From contig CALUJS010000001.1 of the NCBI GenBank assembly GCA_944321015.1, forward strand, positions 62,001-126,000: a stretch of DNA of 64,000 nucleotides, written 5' to 3'. Made by a program: the position numbers and the translations under genes. This document shows, piece after piece, positions 52,201-60,229 of the stretch (the stretch's first letter is position 1; each line of letters starts with the position of its first letter). Origin of the DNA: an uncultured Phocaeicola sp. (GTDB taxonomy: Bacteria; Bacteroidota; Bacteroidia; Bacteroidales; Bacteroidaceae). The notes under the pieces are model-generated. The model was not told the origin of the DNA. It worked only from the letters and a program-made list of their open reading frames with translations, and ran no database searches.

Positions 52201-52668
52201 CGTGCTGTTGCCGTTGTCGTCGACAATCACGATGGTGGCGCCTATGAGCACGTCGTCGATGTCGGAACCGCGCACAATGCCGTTAATGAGCATCATGGTG
52301 CTTTCCTTCGGGCCTTGCGTGGCGGGCTCGATGTAGATGTTGCGGCCCGGTTCGTAGCGCAGTTGCACGTTTTGGTCTTTGAGCAGGTCGCGCAGAATCT
52401 GGTCGATTGTCTTGTTGCTTTCGTTGACGGTCGTCGGGCGGTCGATGCCAAGCAGGGTGACACCATCCATGTTGATGTTCACCTTGGCCATTTCGGCCAC
52501 CTGTTCGATGATTTTGCTCAGGGGTTCGTTGCTGATGCGTACACTGATTTTTTCGTTTCTGTAGGCCCTGTCCTGATTGATGTTCTGTGCCCACACGGAA
52601 TCTGTCAGACCCATGCTGGTGCAGAGACACAAGCTCAGGATGGGAACAAACCTTTTAAATTTTCTCAT
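49270..52668 (-). CDS. SusC/RagA-family TonB-dependent transporter (system C)
   Basis: 1132 residues. Signal peptide (VPILSLCLCTSMGLTDSVWAQ), STN domain (about 40-117, ISVRISNEPLSKIIEQVAEMAKVNINMDG), carboxypeptidase-like domain (LINGIVRGSDIDDVLIGATIVIVDDNG), plug (DQVVVTGISKRSKNSFTGNYVTVKG, FVLDGFTVPITRILSLDPERVESITILKDAAATAVYGSKAANGVIVVESK) and barrel ending YTMSLSIIFK. The plug contains a perfect in-frame duplication of LNTSASN. The STN implies FecR signalling, yet no fecR or sigma gene lies in this operon; it may be read by the FecR of another system. Confidence 0.95.
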   Translation of the reverse strand: MRKFKRFVPILSLCLCTSMGLTDSVWAQNINQDRAYRNEKISVRISNEPLSKIIEQVAEMAKVNINMDGVTLLGIDRPTTVNESNKTIDQILRDLLKDQNVQLRYEPGRNIYIEPATQGPKESTMMLINGIVRGSDIDDVLIGATIVIVDDNGNSTGMGCVTNADGKFSLNVPRKQSIKVSYIGYKTQSMQILRPESNLEITLKANSVDMDQVVVTGISKRSKNSFTGNYVTVKGDELRRVSPTNILRGLQFYDPSFRIVENNAAGSDPNAQMDFQIRGDQSLGNLNTSASNLNTSASNMELMLDNVSSRPNVPLFVLDGFTVPITRILSLDPERVESITILKDAAATAVYGSKAANGVIVVESKVAPDGALSVSYSGNFIIQVPDLTDYNLCNAEEKLQLEWMAGIYNPNNITEMNLYNRYKRNVLAGVNTYWLSQPLRTAFVQTHSLTAAGGTDVFRYTLGVNAGMTPGVMKGSSNNTKGINLNMSYNKNNLIVGADITLTETKGENSPYGSFAEYSKANPYYQMKNADGGYDKILDTKGLGAGVSGQTIYNPLYDAQFDARNETNNLNIAAQFNAEYMLLHNLRLTARLSYTRGMVQSDVFYPADLTKFDEQQDVTRRGSYDKSTGDLTSWSSDLGINYNWQMNKHLVSLFGNWTVNEDTNNSVNLSATGFPDEHMSDFIFGYDMANRPSGTEETSRAMGLTGQFSYSYDNIYSFDFNVRADMSSRFGSENRMQPFWSAGVRWNAHREKWLQGRVSNLVLRASYGVTGSQNYDPYQAIEFYSFSNSMVPYESFPMVGALLQGLPNSNLSWSTVDNLSLGLELGFWRNRINMTFNYYNNITNEMLVNYDLAPSTGFASQMLNAGELQNKGFDLSMNVIAFQDLRRQIFWTIGANANHNKNVIRKISNQLQKLNEKQLASKDAPLPIYQEGHSTTTLYTVQSLGIDPSSGQEVYLKRNGEKTFVWDALDKVPVGDTNPKVSGAINSSFNWGDFSFTLNMTYKWGGIAYNSTLVDKLENRSVAYNTDRRALTYRWLEPGDVARYKALNREGSQTPQSSRFIMDDNELAMSSISVGYRFRDDKYKFLRKCSISALNLNFNTSDLARWSTIEMERGLDYPFARSYTMSLSIIFK
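51772..51813 (-). repeat. Perfect 21-bp tandem duplication inside susC of system C
   Basis: Two identical 21-base units (51772-51792 and 51793-51813) encode LNTSASN twice, near residues 285-299 in the plug domain. A further partial copy (GTTGCC) follows. The exact identity at nucleotide level suggests recent slippage. Confidence 0.92.
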
Positions 52669-52711
52669 CTCTCAGAGTGTTTTAAAGTGGTTAATGATTC
52701 GATGATTGTTG

Positions 52712-53695
52712 TTATTGCAGGAGCGATTCGAGAATGGCCACGTACTCCTTGTCGAGATTGTACTTCTCTTTGTACTCCTTCAGATAGGGGTCGATTTTCT
52801 CTATCTCCTTGCCGTTGCGGATGTAGTTCGACATAATCAGGAACAGAATGGCGTCGCGCTGGTTGCCGTCGTAAAACGAAACAATCTCCTTGTATAAATC
52901 CTCCAGCTGGCGCGGGCGGGTGTAGGTCTTGCCTGCGGCGTGCGCCTCTTTGGTGCGCTGGTAGAAGCAGTAGAGCACAAGAAACTCGCTGTAGGGCATG
53001 CAACGGAGCGAGGCTTTGTCGCTGCGCGGCTGGTAGCCGTCTACCACTGTCCAGTAGTCGCCTATGCCCTGCTTCTCGATGGGCACGTGGCGCGTGTCGG
53101 CATACAGCGGCGGATATTCCACATACGAGCCGTAGACAATGCCCTCGTATTCGGCACGGAGGTAGTTCAGAAATTCGGGCGAGCATCCGTCTTCTTCTAA
53201 GGCGATGAGCTTGTTTACCTTGTCCATAAACGTGTGCGAGTCGCGGAAGCGGTCGGCGGGTTTGGTGTCGATGGCTATGCAGGCCAGCAGCTGAGTTTTG
53301 TAGCGCATGGCGAGCTGGATGTCGCGGATGTCGCGGCGCAGGGTGTTCTGGCGCACGGCACGCTCCGTGCCGCTTATTTCCACTTGCTCGGGGCGTCCGT
53401 CCTGCCCGTAGCGGATTACGGCGTGCAGGCTGTCGCCCGGTTGCAGAATGAACTGCTCGCGGCCGTTCACCAGCATGGTTACCAGGCGGTCGGTATCGAA
53501 GCTGTAGGTGTGGTTCTCGCCCGGATTGGTGTGAAACTCGGCGCGCACCATAGGTGTCTGCACGCAATCATAATAAATCATCTCTCCCCTGTAATCGTAT
53601 ATCTGGCAACTCAGGGTGGTCTTCATCTTCTCTCCTGCACGAGCCGACAGGAAGGGCATGATGAGGCAAAGGAGCAAAAAGAGTTTTTTGTCCAT
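52712..53695 (-). CDS. Exported DUF4369-like protein without a thioredoxin domain (system C)
   Basis: 327 residues with a signal peptide (KKLFLLLCLIMPFLSARA). The N-terminal beta region resembles the DUF4369-type domain seen at 41010-44530 (MKTTLSCQIYDYRGEMIYYDCV, LVTMLVNGREQFILQPGDSLHAVIRYG). A long helical part ends KYNLDKEYVAILESLLQ. It stops where TlpA-like relatives would continue into the thioredoxin fold, so it looks like the N-terminal two-thirds of such a protein, ending cleanly. I do not recognise a named family for the whole. It is the first gene of system C, 43 bases before susC, and the 776-base gap to the divergent fecR of system D lies upstream. Confidence 0.78.
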   Translation of the reverse strand: MDKKLFLLLCLIMPFLSARAGEKMKTTLSCQIYDYRGEMIYYDCVQTPMVRAEFHTNPGENHTYSFDTDRLVTMLVNGREQFILQPGDSLHAVIRYGQDGRPEQVEISGTERAVRQNTLRRDIRDIQLAMRYKTQLLACIAIDTKPADRFRDSHTFMDKVNKLIALEEDGCSPEFLNYLRAEYEGIVYGSYVEYPPLYADTRHVPIEKQGIGDYWTVVDGYQPRSDKASLRCMPYSEFLVLYCFYQRTKEAHAAGKTYTRPRQLEDLYKEIVSFYDGNQRDAILFLIMSNYIRNGKEIEKIDPYLKEYKEKYNLDKEYVAILESLLQ

Positions 53696-53933
53696 GGAAT
53701 AATAGTTTTAGTGTGAAAAAATATGGATAGGTTTAGATTCGGGTCGGATGTCCGGCAGATGGCTTATGGACACGACGTTCGGCTCCGGTTGTCGCAGACA
53801 GCGGAGTTCGTGTATTTTGTCAGAAAAAGTGTTGGGCAGAGATGACGGTCGTGTCGACCGGTTGCCTTGCGGCGGTGTGGGAAGGAAAATGCGGGATACG
53901 GGGTTCCGGTGTGAGAGGACTAACTGATTTTTA

Positions 53934-53942
53934 CCCCCCCCC
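53934..53942. repeat. C9/G9 homopolymer tract in the system C leader region
   Basis: Nine C on the plus strand. Read on the minus strand, in the direction of system C, it is G9 followed by TAAAAA, the same eight-to-fifteen base context as the G9 tract inside susC of system D (G9 then TAAAAAAG). It lies about 240 bases before the first gene of system C. Confidence 0.85.
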
Positions 53943-54135
53943 ATGTGGCTTGCAATGCGTTGATTCATAGTTTGATGCTGACTATGAACAAGGCTTGTTG
54001 CGGGCCGATAGGTTGTGTGGTTCGTTGTTTCCATTAACTAGCGTTGTTTTGTTTGTGCTTCCGTGAAGTCGGCAGATTGCCGTTCGTCGGTTGTCAGTTC
54101 TTGTGTTTGTCTGAGTTTTTGATTCTAACGGCTCA

Positions 54136-54143
54136 AAGGTATA
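54136..54143 (-). promoter_or_regulatory. Possible system C promoter -7 element
   Basis: TACCTTTG on the minus strand fits TAnnTTTG, with a TTTG about four bases further upstream than ideal. It would give a leader of roughly 430 bases before the gene at 53695, including the G9 tract. Confidence 0.4.
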
Positions 54144-54318
54144 TATATAATTGAAAAGATTGGCAAAATTTGTTGGGAAAATATAAGGGGTGGGGCAACT
54201 TTTAACATTTTGCTTCCCGCTCCCGGTGCATATGGGGCCAAATTGCTATGTGGAGTGAGCAAAATGGAGGTTTAAAGTTTTCCCTCTCGAGGGGATACAC
54301 GTGCGCCTTTGAGCGTCC

Positions 54319-54398
54319 ATATTGTCGCTTGCGAGCGACCATATTCCCGCTCGTGAGCGCGGATATGTCCGCTCACGGGCGTCCATATTCGCGCGTTC
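54319..54398. repeat. 22-bp-period dyad array, locus 4
   Basis: ATATTG at 54319, ATATTC at 54341, ATATGT at 54363 and ATATTC at 54385, in strict 22-base phase. Linkers TCGCTTGCGAGCGACC, CCGCTCGTGAGCGCGG and CCGCTCACGGGCGTCC are near-perfect inverted repeats. The array ends about 75 bases before the fecR start of system D. Confidence 0.9.
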
Positions 54399-54471
54399 GG
54401 AGAAAAAAAGTGCCCCTTGCGATGGTACGATACGGCTCGTCGGTTGTTATACAGGAAAACATCAGAAAACA

Positions 54472-55602
54472 ATGAATCGAGAAAGATTGGCTTATTTGTT
54501 GCTCATGCATCGCCTGCATCGTTTGTCGGACGACGAGGCCGGCGAACTGCGCCGCTGGCTTGACGAGTCGCCCCGTCACGAGGCATGGATGAAGAAGGCG
54601 CTCGACGCGGAACGCATGGCCCGTTCCCGCCGTGTGAGCGGTCTGTTTGACGAGGAACGTGCGTGGCAGCGGCTTGCCGTCCGCATGAAAGCCTCGCGGC
54701 GGCGGAGCTTCGTGGCGCGCCGTTGGACGGCGGTGGCCGCGGCCGTGTCGCTCCTGCTGCTTCTGGGCGGCGGTTATTGGCTGAGCGGTCTCTATCGGAA
54801 TGCCGCCGGCCGGACGACCGTTGCCGATGTGCCCGAAATCTATGCCGCGAAAGGGGACATCACCCTGAGTTGCAACGGACTGGAGAAGGCGTTGGACAGC
54901 AAGGAATATGCCGTGACCGACACGAACCTCATCCCGGCAAACGCTCAGGCTGCCGACGAGATGTTGACCATCAGCGTGGCACGCGGCAATTCGTTCCGAG
55001 TCATTCTGGACGACAGCACCGAGGTTTGCCTGAACTCCGACACTAAAATCAGCTTCCCCCGGCGGTTTGACGACAAGAGCCGCGATGTCACCTTGTGGTA
55101 CGGCGAGGCTTATTTCCGGGTGACGCGGCAGGAGGCGCGTCCGTTCCTGGTGCATGTGCAAGGCTCCACCATCAAGGTGCTCGGCACCACGTTCAATGTC
55201 AATGCCTATGCCGACGAGCGACAGCTGGCCACCACGCTGGTGGAAGGCTCGGTGGCGTTCCGCTCCAGGAACAACCGGGACTTCCTGCTGGAACCGGGCA
55301 TGCAGAGCCGCATGGACCTGCAGACCGGCGACACGCAGATAGAACATGTCGACACCTCGCTCTATACGTCGTGGATAAAGGGGCGGTTCATCTTCCAGTC
55401 CATGGACCTGACGGCCATCATGCGGCAGATAGAACGCTGGTATGACGTGACGGCCGACTATCGGACGGAGGTGACGGACCAATACCACTTCCGCGGCATG
55501 ATTGATCGCGACCTGAGCCTGCAGCAGGTGCTCGACATCCTGGAACAGGTGACCGACCTGACTTTCACGCTCGACGAACGGACAATAATCATTTCCAAAT
55601 AA
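54472..55602 (+). CDS. FecR-family anti-sigma factor (system D)
   Basis: 376 residues. The cytoplasmic part (LAYLLLMHRLHRLSDDEAGELRRWLDESPRHEAWMKK) is followed by a membrane helix near 85-104 (TAVAAAVSLLLLLGGGYWL). The FecR domain shows VARGNSFRVILDDSTEVCLNSDTKISFP, WYGEAYFRVTRQEARPF and VLGTTFNVNAYA; the DUF4974-like end shows IERWYDVTADY, LQQVLDILEQVTDLTFTLDERTIIISK. The frame runs upstream through the repeat array to 54322, but ATG at 54472 follows an A-rich stretch and gives the usual N-terminus. It is first in system D. No sigma gene accompanies it in the window. Confidence 0.93.
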   Translation: MNRERLAYLLLMHRLHRLSDDEAGELRRWLDESPRHEAWMKKALDAERMARSRRVSGLFDEERAWQRLAVRMKASRRRSFVARRWTAVAAAVSLLLLLGGGYWLSGLYRNAAGRTTVADVPEIYAAKGDITLSCNGLEKALDSKEYAVTDTNLIPANAQAADEMLTISVARGNSFRVILDDSTEVCLNSDTKISFPRRFDDKSRDVTLWYGEAYFRVTRQEARPFLVHVQGSTIKVLGTTFNVNAYADERQLATTLVEGSVAFRSRNNRDFLLEPGMQSRMDLQTGDTQIEHVDTSLYTSWIKGRFIFQSMDLTAIMRQIERWYDVTADYRTEVTDQYHFRGMIDRDLSLQQVLDILEQVTDLTFTLDERTIIISK

Positions 55603-55620
55603 CACTAAAACCTTCAAACA

Positions 55621-56772
55621 ATGAAACAAGTCTCAGAGAGGAATCTCTTTCAGCGGGGAGCGTTGTGTCTCCTGCTGGCAGGACTGATGCTTGTCGGATA
55701 CACCATGCCGCTCCAAGCGCAAAACCGACGCATCCGGTTCGAAAAACAATCGTGGGAAAAGTGCCTGAAGAAAGCGCGCAAACAGGACAAGCTGGTGTTC
55801 TTGGACTGCTACACGCAATGGTGCGGTTTCTGCAAGGCGCTCGACCAATACATCTTCACGATGGACACCGTGGCCGACTTCTTCAACGGCCGCTTCGTCA
55901 ACGTACAAATGGACATGGAGAAAGGCATAGGGCCGGAATTGTGCGAGAAATACAATGTCCGGGCATACCCCACACTGCTCTTTGTTGACGGCGACGGCAA
56001 TCTGGTGGATTCGTGGGAAGGATACGCTGCTCCCGCCGAGTTGTTTGCCGTCGGCAACCGGGCCATGGACGCGGAACATAGTCTCATCGCCCTGACCAGG
56101 AAATATGAGGCAGGCGAACGCCAACCTGCATTCCTGGAAGAGTACATGAGTGCCCTGAAACGCTCCACGTGGAGCAAGCGTTGCCGGGAAATCATGCAGG
56201 CCGACGTCGCGTCATTGAGTGACAACGAGTTCTGCACGCCGGCCGTGTGGTCGCTCCTGAAGAACAACACCGACACCGGCTTTGATCTGTTGAAAGACCG
56301 TGTTGCCGCCAATCGGGAGCGGTTCGACAGCATGGTGGGAGAACAAGAAGTGGACAGCATCCTCGACAAGTCATTTACAGAGTATACGGCATCTGCCATG
56401 ACGCAGGCGTGGCGTCATCAGATGGATACGGCCAAGGTGCAACAGGTGGCCGGGTTCCTGCAGGCTCACCGCCTGCCCTATGCCGGAGAATATCTGGCCA
56501 CGCTCTACACGGCCCGGGCGCTAAACCGGTCGGACTACAAGGAAGTGGTGCGGACCATGAGGGAAGCGTTGAAATATAACTTCATGCGGCTGTCCGCCCT
56601 CGACGAATACATCAATACGCCGCTGCGCGCATTGGCTTCCATCGACGACATGGAGATACGCCGTGAGGCTGCCGCATTGGTTAAGAGCATTCCGCCGTCG
56701 TTCATCCGCCCGCGCAAGAAAGCCATGTATGACTGCACTTATGATATGCTGATGGGAGAAACAAAGAAATAA
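55621..56772 (+). CDS. Exported thioredoxin-like protein (system D)
   Basis: 383 residues. After a signal peptide (ALCLLLAGLMLVGYTMPLQAQ) a thioredoxin domain comes first: LVFLDCYTQWCGFCKALDQYIF with the CXXC at about residues 67-71 and the cis-proline in VRAYPTLLFVDGDGN. A helical C-terminal domain of about 220 residues follows. This is the reverse order from the TlpA-like proteins of A and C, where the redox domain is last, and it lies before susC instead of after the lipoproteins. So exported thioredoxins have joined these systems more than once. It starts 18 bases after fecR and is followed 33 bases later by susC. Confidence 0.9.
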   Translation: MKQVSERNLFQRGALCLLLAGLMLVGYTMPLQAQNRRIRFEKQSWEKCLKKARKQDKLVFLDCYTQWCGFCKALDQYIFTMDTVADFFNGRFVNVQMDMEKGIGPELCEKYNVRAYPTLLFVDGDGNLVDSWEGYAAPAELFAVGNRAMDAEHSLIALTRKYEAGERQPAFLEEYMSALKRSTWSKRCREIMQADVASLSDNEFCTPAVWSLLKNNTDTGFDLLKDRVAANRERFDSMVGEQEVDSILDKSFTEYTASAMTQAWRHQMDTAKVQQVAGFLQAHRLPYAGEYLATLYTARALNRSDYKEVVRTMREALKYNFMRLSALDEYINTPLRALASIDDMEIRREAAALVKSIPPSFIRPRKKAMYDCTYDMLMGETKK

Positions 56773-56805
56773 CACTTTCATGTAACATTAAACACTTTTA
56801 TTGCT

Positions 56806-59800
56806 ATGACAAAAAGAAAAGATGGCACGTATCAGCCCCGATGCCGGAGACTGACGGCTGCCATTGGTAGAGAAGAGATGAAGAGGTTCTTTTGTCTGGT
56901 AGCCTTCTGCGGCTTGTCAGCCGTCGGAGCACAGGCTTCAGCCCAGCAAAAGATTACCTTGTCTGTGAAAAACGTAACGGTAGAGACCGCCTTGAACAAG
57001 GCCGAGGCTGTCTTGGGACAAAGCTTCTTTGTCAACCGTCAGGCCGTGAATATGAACCGCCGGGTGAGCCTGGACCTGAACGAGGCCACGCTCGACCGTC
57101 TGGTGGAAGAGCTGTTCGGTGAAGGATTCACTTACAAAGTGGTGAACAACATCATCGTAATATCCAAGGGGGGGGGTAAAAAAGTCCCTGTGAATCAGCC
57201 ACAACAGCAAGAGGTGACCATGACCGGAACCGTGGTGGATGAGGACGGCATGCCCATCCCCGGAGTGTCCGTGGTGCTGAAAGGAACCGACACGGGCGTG
57301 ATGACCGACGTCGACGGCCGTTTCACGTTGAAAGTGCCGTCGGCACATGCGGGAAAGAACATGTTGACATTCTCCTTCGTCGGCATGAAGAAGACTGAAA
57401 TGACCTATAAGGGGAAACCGCTCCGCGTCACGCTCGAGGAGGATGTGGCCACGCTGGGCGACGTGGTGGTCAACGGATACTTCCAGCAGGCAAAGAACAG
57501 CTTCACCGGAGCGGCGCGCACCATCACACAGGAAGAGCTGCAACAGGGAAGCAACCAAAACATCCTTTCGGCCCTGCAGAACATCGACCCCTCATTCATG
57601 AAGATTGAGAACAACGCCATGGGCTCCAACCCGAACGTTGTCCCCGATTTCCAGATTCGCGGTTCCAGCAGCATATCGTCCATGGAAAGCGAATACGACA
57701 ACAACCCGAACATGCCGGTCTTCATCGTCGACGGCTTTGAGATGTCGGCCGAGAAAGTGTTCGACATGGACCCTTATCGTGTGGCCTCCATCACGTTGCT
57801 GAAGGACGCCGCAGCTACGGCCATCTACGGTTCGCGCGCTTCAAACGGCGTGGTGGTCATCACCACCAATGTGCCCACGAACGGCAAGCTCCAGGTGAGC
57901 TACAACGTGGATGCATCGGTCTACATGGCCGACTTGAGCGACTACAACCTCTGCAACGCCTGGGAGAAGCTGGAAGTGGAACGCCTGGCAGGCATGTACA
58001 ACTCCACCAGCACGGAACTCCAAATCCAGTTGAACGAGAAATACAGCGAAAAGCTGGCCAACATACGCAAGGGATATGACACCTATTGGCTGGACAAACC
58101 CATCGACAAGTCGGCCATCGGACAGAAACACTCCCTTCGCCTGGATGGCGGTACGGACAACATCCGCTATGCCGTGGAGCTGAACTACAGCGACACGCCG
58201 GGCGTCATGAAGGAGTCGGGCCGCAAGCGCATGGGCATAGGGGTCGACCTGCAATACATCTACAAGAACATCACCTTCAAGAACAGCCTGACCTATTCGG
58301 ACGTCACGGCCACCAACTCGCCCTACGGCTCGTTCAGCGAATATGCCACGCTGAACCCCTATGTGCGCTACAAGGACGACGACGGCAACTACATCTATCT
58401 GGTCGACGAGTTTACCCCTGCCGGCATCGCGGCCTACTATCCGTCGTACAACCCGCTCTATAACACCACCCTCAACACCAAGGACGAAAGCAGCTACAGC
58501 GACCTGACCAACAACTTCGGCATCGACTGGACCATCATCGAGGGACTGCGCCTGAAGGGAAACTTCTCCTTTACCCACCAACACACCGACGCCGATGTCT
58601 TCAAACCGGCCAAACACACCGACTTTGCCGAATACAGCTCGGACGACCTCGACCGTCGCGGTTCCTACACCGGCACACGCGGCGAGGTGTTCAACATCGA
58701 TGCCAATGTGGTGCTGACCTACTTCTGGCAGAAGGACAAGCACGTGCTGAACAGCAACCTGGGATGGAACATGCAGCAGAACACGAGCAAGACGTTTACC
58801 GTTGTCACCGAAGGGTTCCCCAACGAGAATCTGGACTACATCAGCTTCGCCACACAGTATGAGAAGGACGGCGCGCCATCCGGCGACGAATACACCTCGC
58901 GCCTGGTGGGTTTCCTCGGCAACCTCAACTACAGCTACGACGAGAAATACCTCCTCGACCTCTCTTTCCGCGAAGACGCATCCTCGCGCTTCGGAGCGGA
59001 CAACCGCTGGGCGCCGTTCTGGTCGGCCGGTGCGGGATGGAACCTGCAGAACGAGCGTTTTCTGGAGGATGTTTCCTGGATTGACCGCCTGAAGCTGCGC
59101 GTGTCCTACGGTCTGACGGGTAGTCAGGACTACAACCCCTATCAGGCCATCACGACCTACAAATACATGACGGGCGAACGCTATCATCAGGCCGTGGGCG
59201 CCGTGGTCATGGCCATGGGCAACGAGAGCTTGGGCTGGCAGCGCACCACGCAATGGAACTACGGTCTCGACTTCGACCTGTGGAACAACCGCGTGAACGT
59301 GACCGCCAACTACTACATCAAGAACTCCAAAGACGTGCTCACCGCCGTCACCCTGCCGCCTTCGTTGGGCTTCGGCTCCTACATGGACAATCTGGGCGAG
59401 GTGGAAAACCGGGGTTACGAGCTGAATGCCCGCGTGGCCCTCATCGAGAACCGTGCGAACAACCTCTATTGGAGCGTCAACGCCACCGTGCTCCACAACA
59501 CCAACAAGCTGAAGAAGATATCCAACGCCCTGAAGGCCTATAACGAAGAGCAGGACGAGGACACCATGGACGGCACCTCGGCCAGCGGCTCCAACCGCCC
59601 GAAGGTGCGCTACATCGAAGGCCAGTCCATGAACGCCATCTGGGTGAACCAGTCGCTCGGCGTGGACCCCGCGACCGGCAACGAACTCTTCCTGGCCAAG
59701 AACGGCGACATCGTGACCGAATGGAGCGCCGACAACTATGTCATCGGCGGTACCACCGACCCCGACATCGAAGGAACGTTCGGCACGAACTTCAGCTGGA

Positions 59801-60228
59801 AAGGCTTCCAACTGAACATGATTTTCCGCTACAGCTACGGCGCCCAGGTCTACAACCAGACCATGGTCGACAAGGTGCAGGATGCCGACCTGCGTTACAA
59901 CGTCGATCGCCGCGTGTTCCTCGACCGCTGGCAGAAGCCGGGCGACCAGGTGATGTTTACCAAATACGGCAACGGCTACGGAGCCAACGTGGGCCACATC
60001 ACCAAGCCGACTTCGCGCTTCATCGAGGACAACAACTACCTCGACCTGGCCACGCTCAACCTCTCCTACGAGTTCAACATGCCGTGGATGAAGCGCATCG
60101 GACTGAAGCGCCTGAAAGCGACTTTCTACATGAACGACGTGTTCCACGCCTCGACCGTGAAGCAGGAGCGCGGTACCGATTATCCCTATGCGCGTAACTT
60201 CAGCATCGGTCTGCAAGCCCGCTTCTGA
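56806..60228 (+). CDS. SusC/RagA-family TonB-dependent transporter (system D)
   Basis: 1140 residues. Signal peptide (KRFFCLVAFCGLSAVGAQASAQ), STN domain (about 48-123, ITLSVKNVTVETALNKAEAVLGQSFFVNRQ), then ISKGGGKKVP encoded by a G9 tract. The carboxypeptidase-like domain (MTGTVVDEDGMPIPGVSVVLKGTDTGVMTD) and plug (GDVVVNGYFQQAKNSFTGAARTIT, FIVDGFEMSAEKVFDMDPYRVASITLLKDAAATAIYGSRASNGVVVITT) precede a barrel ending FSIGLQARF. The frame is intact through the G9 tract. I keep the ATG at 56806, giving a long basic N-terminus as in system A; ATG at 56878 is the alternative. susD is 136 bases downstream, unusually far. Confidence 0.95.
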   Translation: MTKRKDGTYQPRCRRLTAAIGREEMKRFFCLVAFCGLSAVGAQASAQQKITLSVKNVTVETALNKAEAVLGQSFFVNRQAVNMNRRVSLDLNEATLDRLVEELFGEGFTYKVVNNIIVISKGGGKKVPVNQPQQQEVTMTGTVVDEDGMPIPGVSVVLKGTDTGVMTDVDGRFTLKVPSAHAGKNMLTFSFVGMKKTEMTYKGKPLRVTLEEDVATLGDVVVNGYFQQAKNSFTGAARTITQEELQQGSNQNILSALQNIDPSFMKIENNAMGSNPNVVPDFQIRGSSSISSMESEYDNNPNMPVFIVDGFEMSAEKVFDMDPYRVASITLLKDAAATAIYGSRASNGVVVITTNVPTNGKLQVSYNVDASVYMADLSDYNLCNAWEKLEVERLAGMYNSTSTELQIQLNEKYSEKLANIRKGYDTYWLDKPIDKSAIGQKHSLRLDGGTDNIRYAVELNYSDTPGVMKESGRKRMGIGVDLQYIYKNITFKNSLTYSDVTATNSPYGSFSEYATLNPYVRYKDDDGNYIYLVDEFTPAGIAAYYPSYNPLYNTTLNTKDESSYSDLTNNFGIDWTIIEGLRLKGNFSFTHQHTDADVFKPAKHTDFAEYSSDDLDRRGSYTGTRGEVFNIDANVVLTYFWQKDKHVLNSNLGWNMQQNTSKTFTVVTEGFPNENLDYISFATQYEKDGAPSGDEYTSRLVGFLGNLNYSYDEKYLLDLSFREDASSRFGADNRWAPFWSAGAGWNLQNERFLEDVSWIDRLKLRVSYGLTGSQDYNPYQAITTYKYMTGERYHQAVGAVVMAMGNESLGWQRTTQWNYGLDFDLWNNRVNVTANYYIKNSKDVLTAVTLPPSLGFGSYMDNLGEVENRGYELNARVALIENRANNLYWSVNATVLHNTNKLKKISNALKAYNEEQDEDTMDGTSASGSNRPKVRYIEGQSMNAIWVNQSLGVDPATGNELFLAKNGDIVTEWSADNYVIGGTTDPDIEGTFGTNFSWKGFQLNMIFRYSYGAQVYNQTMVDKVQDADLRYNVDRRVFLDRWQKPGDQVMFTKYGNGYGANVGHITKPTSRFIEDNNYLDLATLNLSYEFNMPWMKRIGLKRLKATFYMNDVFHASTVKQERGTDYPYARNFSIGLQARF
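57168..57176 (+). repeat. G9 tract inside susC of system D
   Basis: Nine G in frame (encoding GGG), followed by TAAAAAAG, at the STN/carboxypeptidase-like junction. Gain or loss of one base would truncate the protein after the STN domain, as is seen in system A. Confidence 0.9.
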
Positions 60229-60229
60229 G

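Larger units (their letters stand above)
53696..54471. other. Divergent non-coding gap between systems C and D
   Basis: No convincing gene. It holds a run of nine C at 53934-53942, a minus-strand -7-like TACCTTTG at 54136-54143, a strongly A/T-rich stretch at 54128-54195 and the 22-bp-period array from 54319. A 108-codon minus-strand frame (53708-54034) crosses the C9 run but has no recognisable features. Promoters for both divergent operons must lie here. Confidence 0.6.

Noticed and set aside
49084-52836. Plus-strand frame of 1250 codons opposite susC of system C
   Set aside because: Antisense shadow of a clear SusC; similar shadows occur opposite the susC genes of B and D.
53708-54034. 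108-codon minus-strand frame containing GGG from the G9 tract
   Set aside because: No signal peptide, domain or coding bias that I can see. It may be leader sequence, but I cannot support a protein.
54322-54471. N-terminal extension of FecR in system D
   Set aside because: The extra 50 codons are translated from the 22-bp array; the normal FecR start is at 54472.
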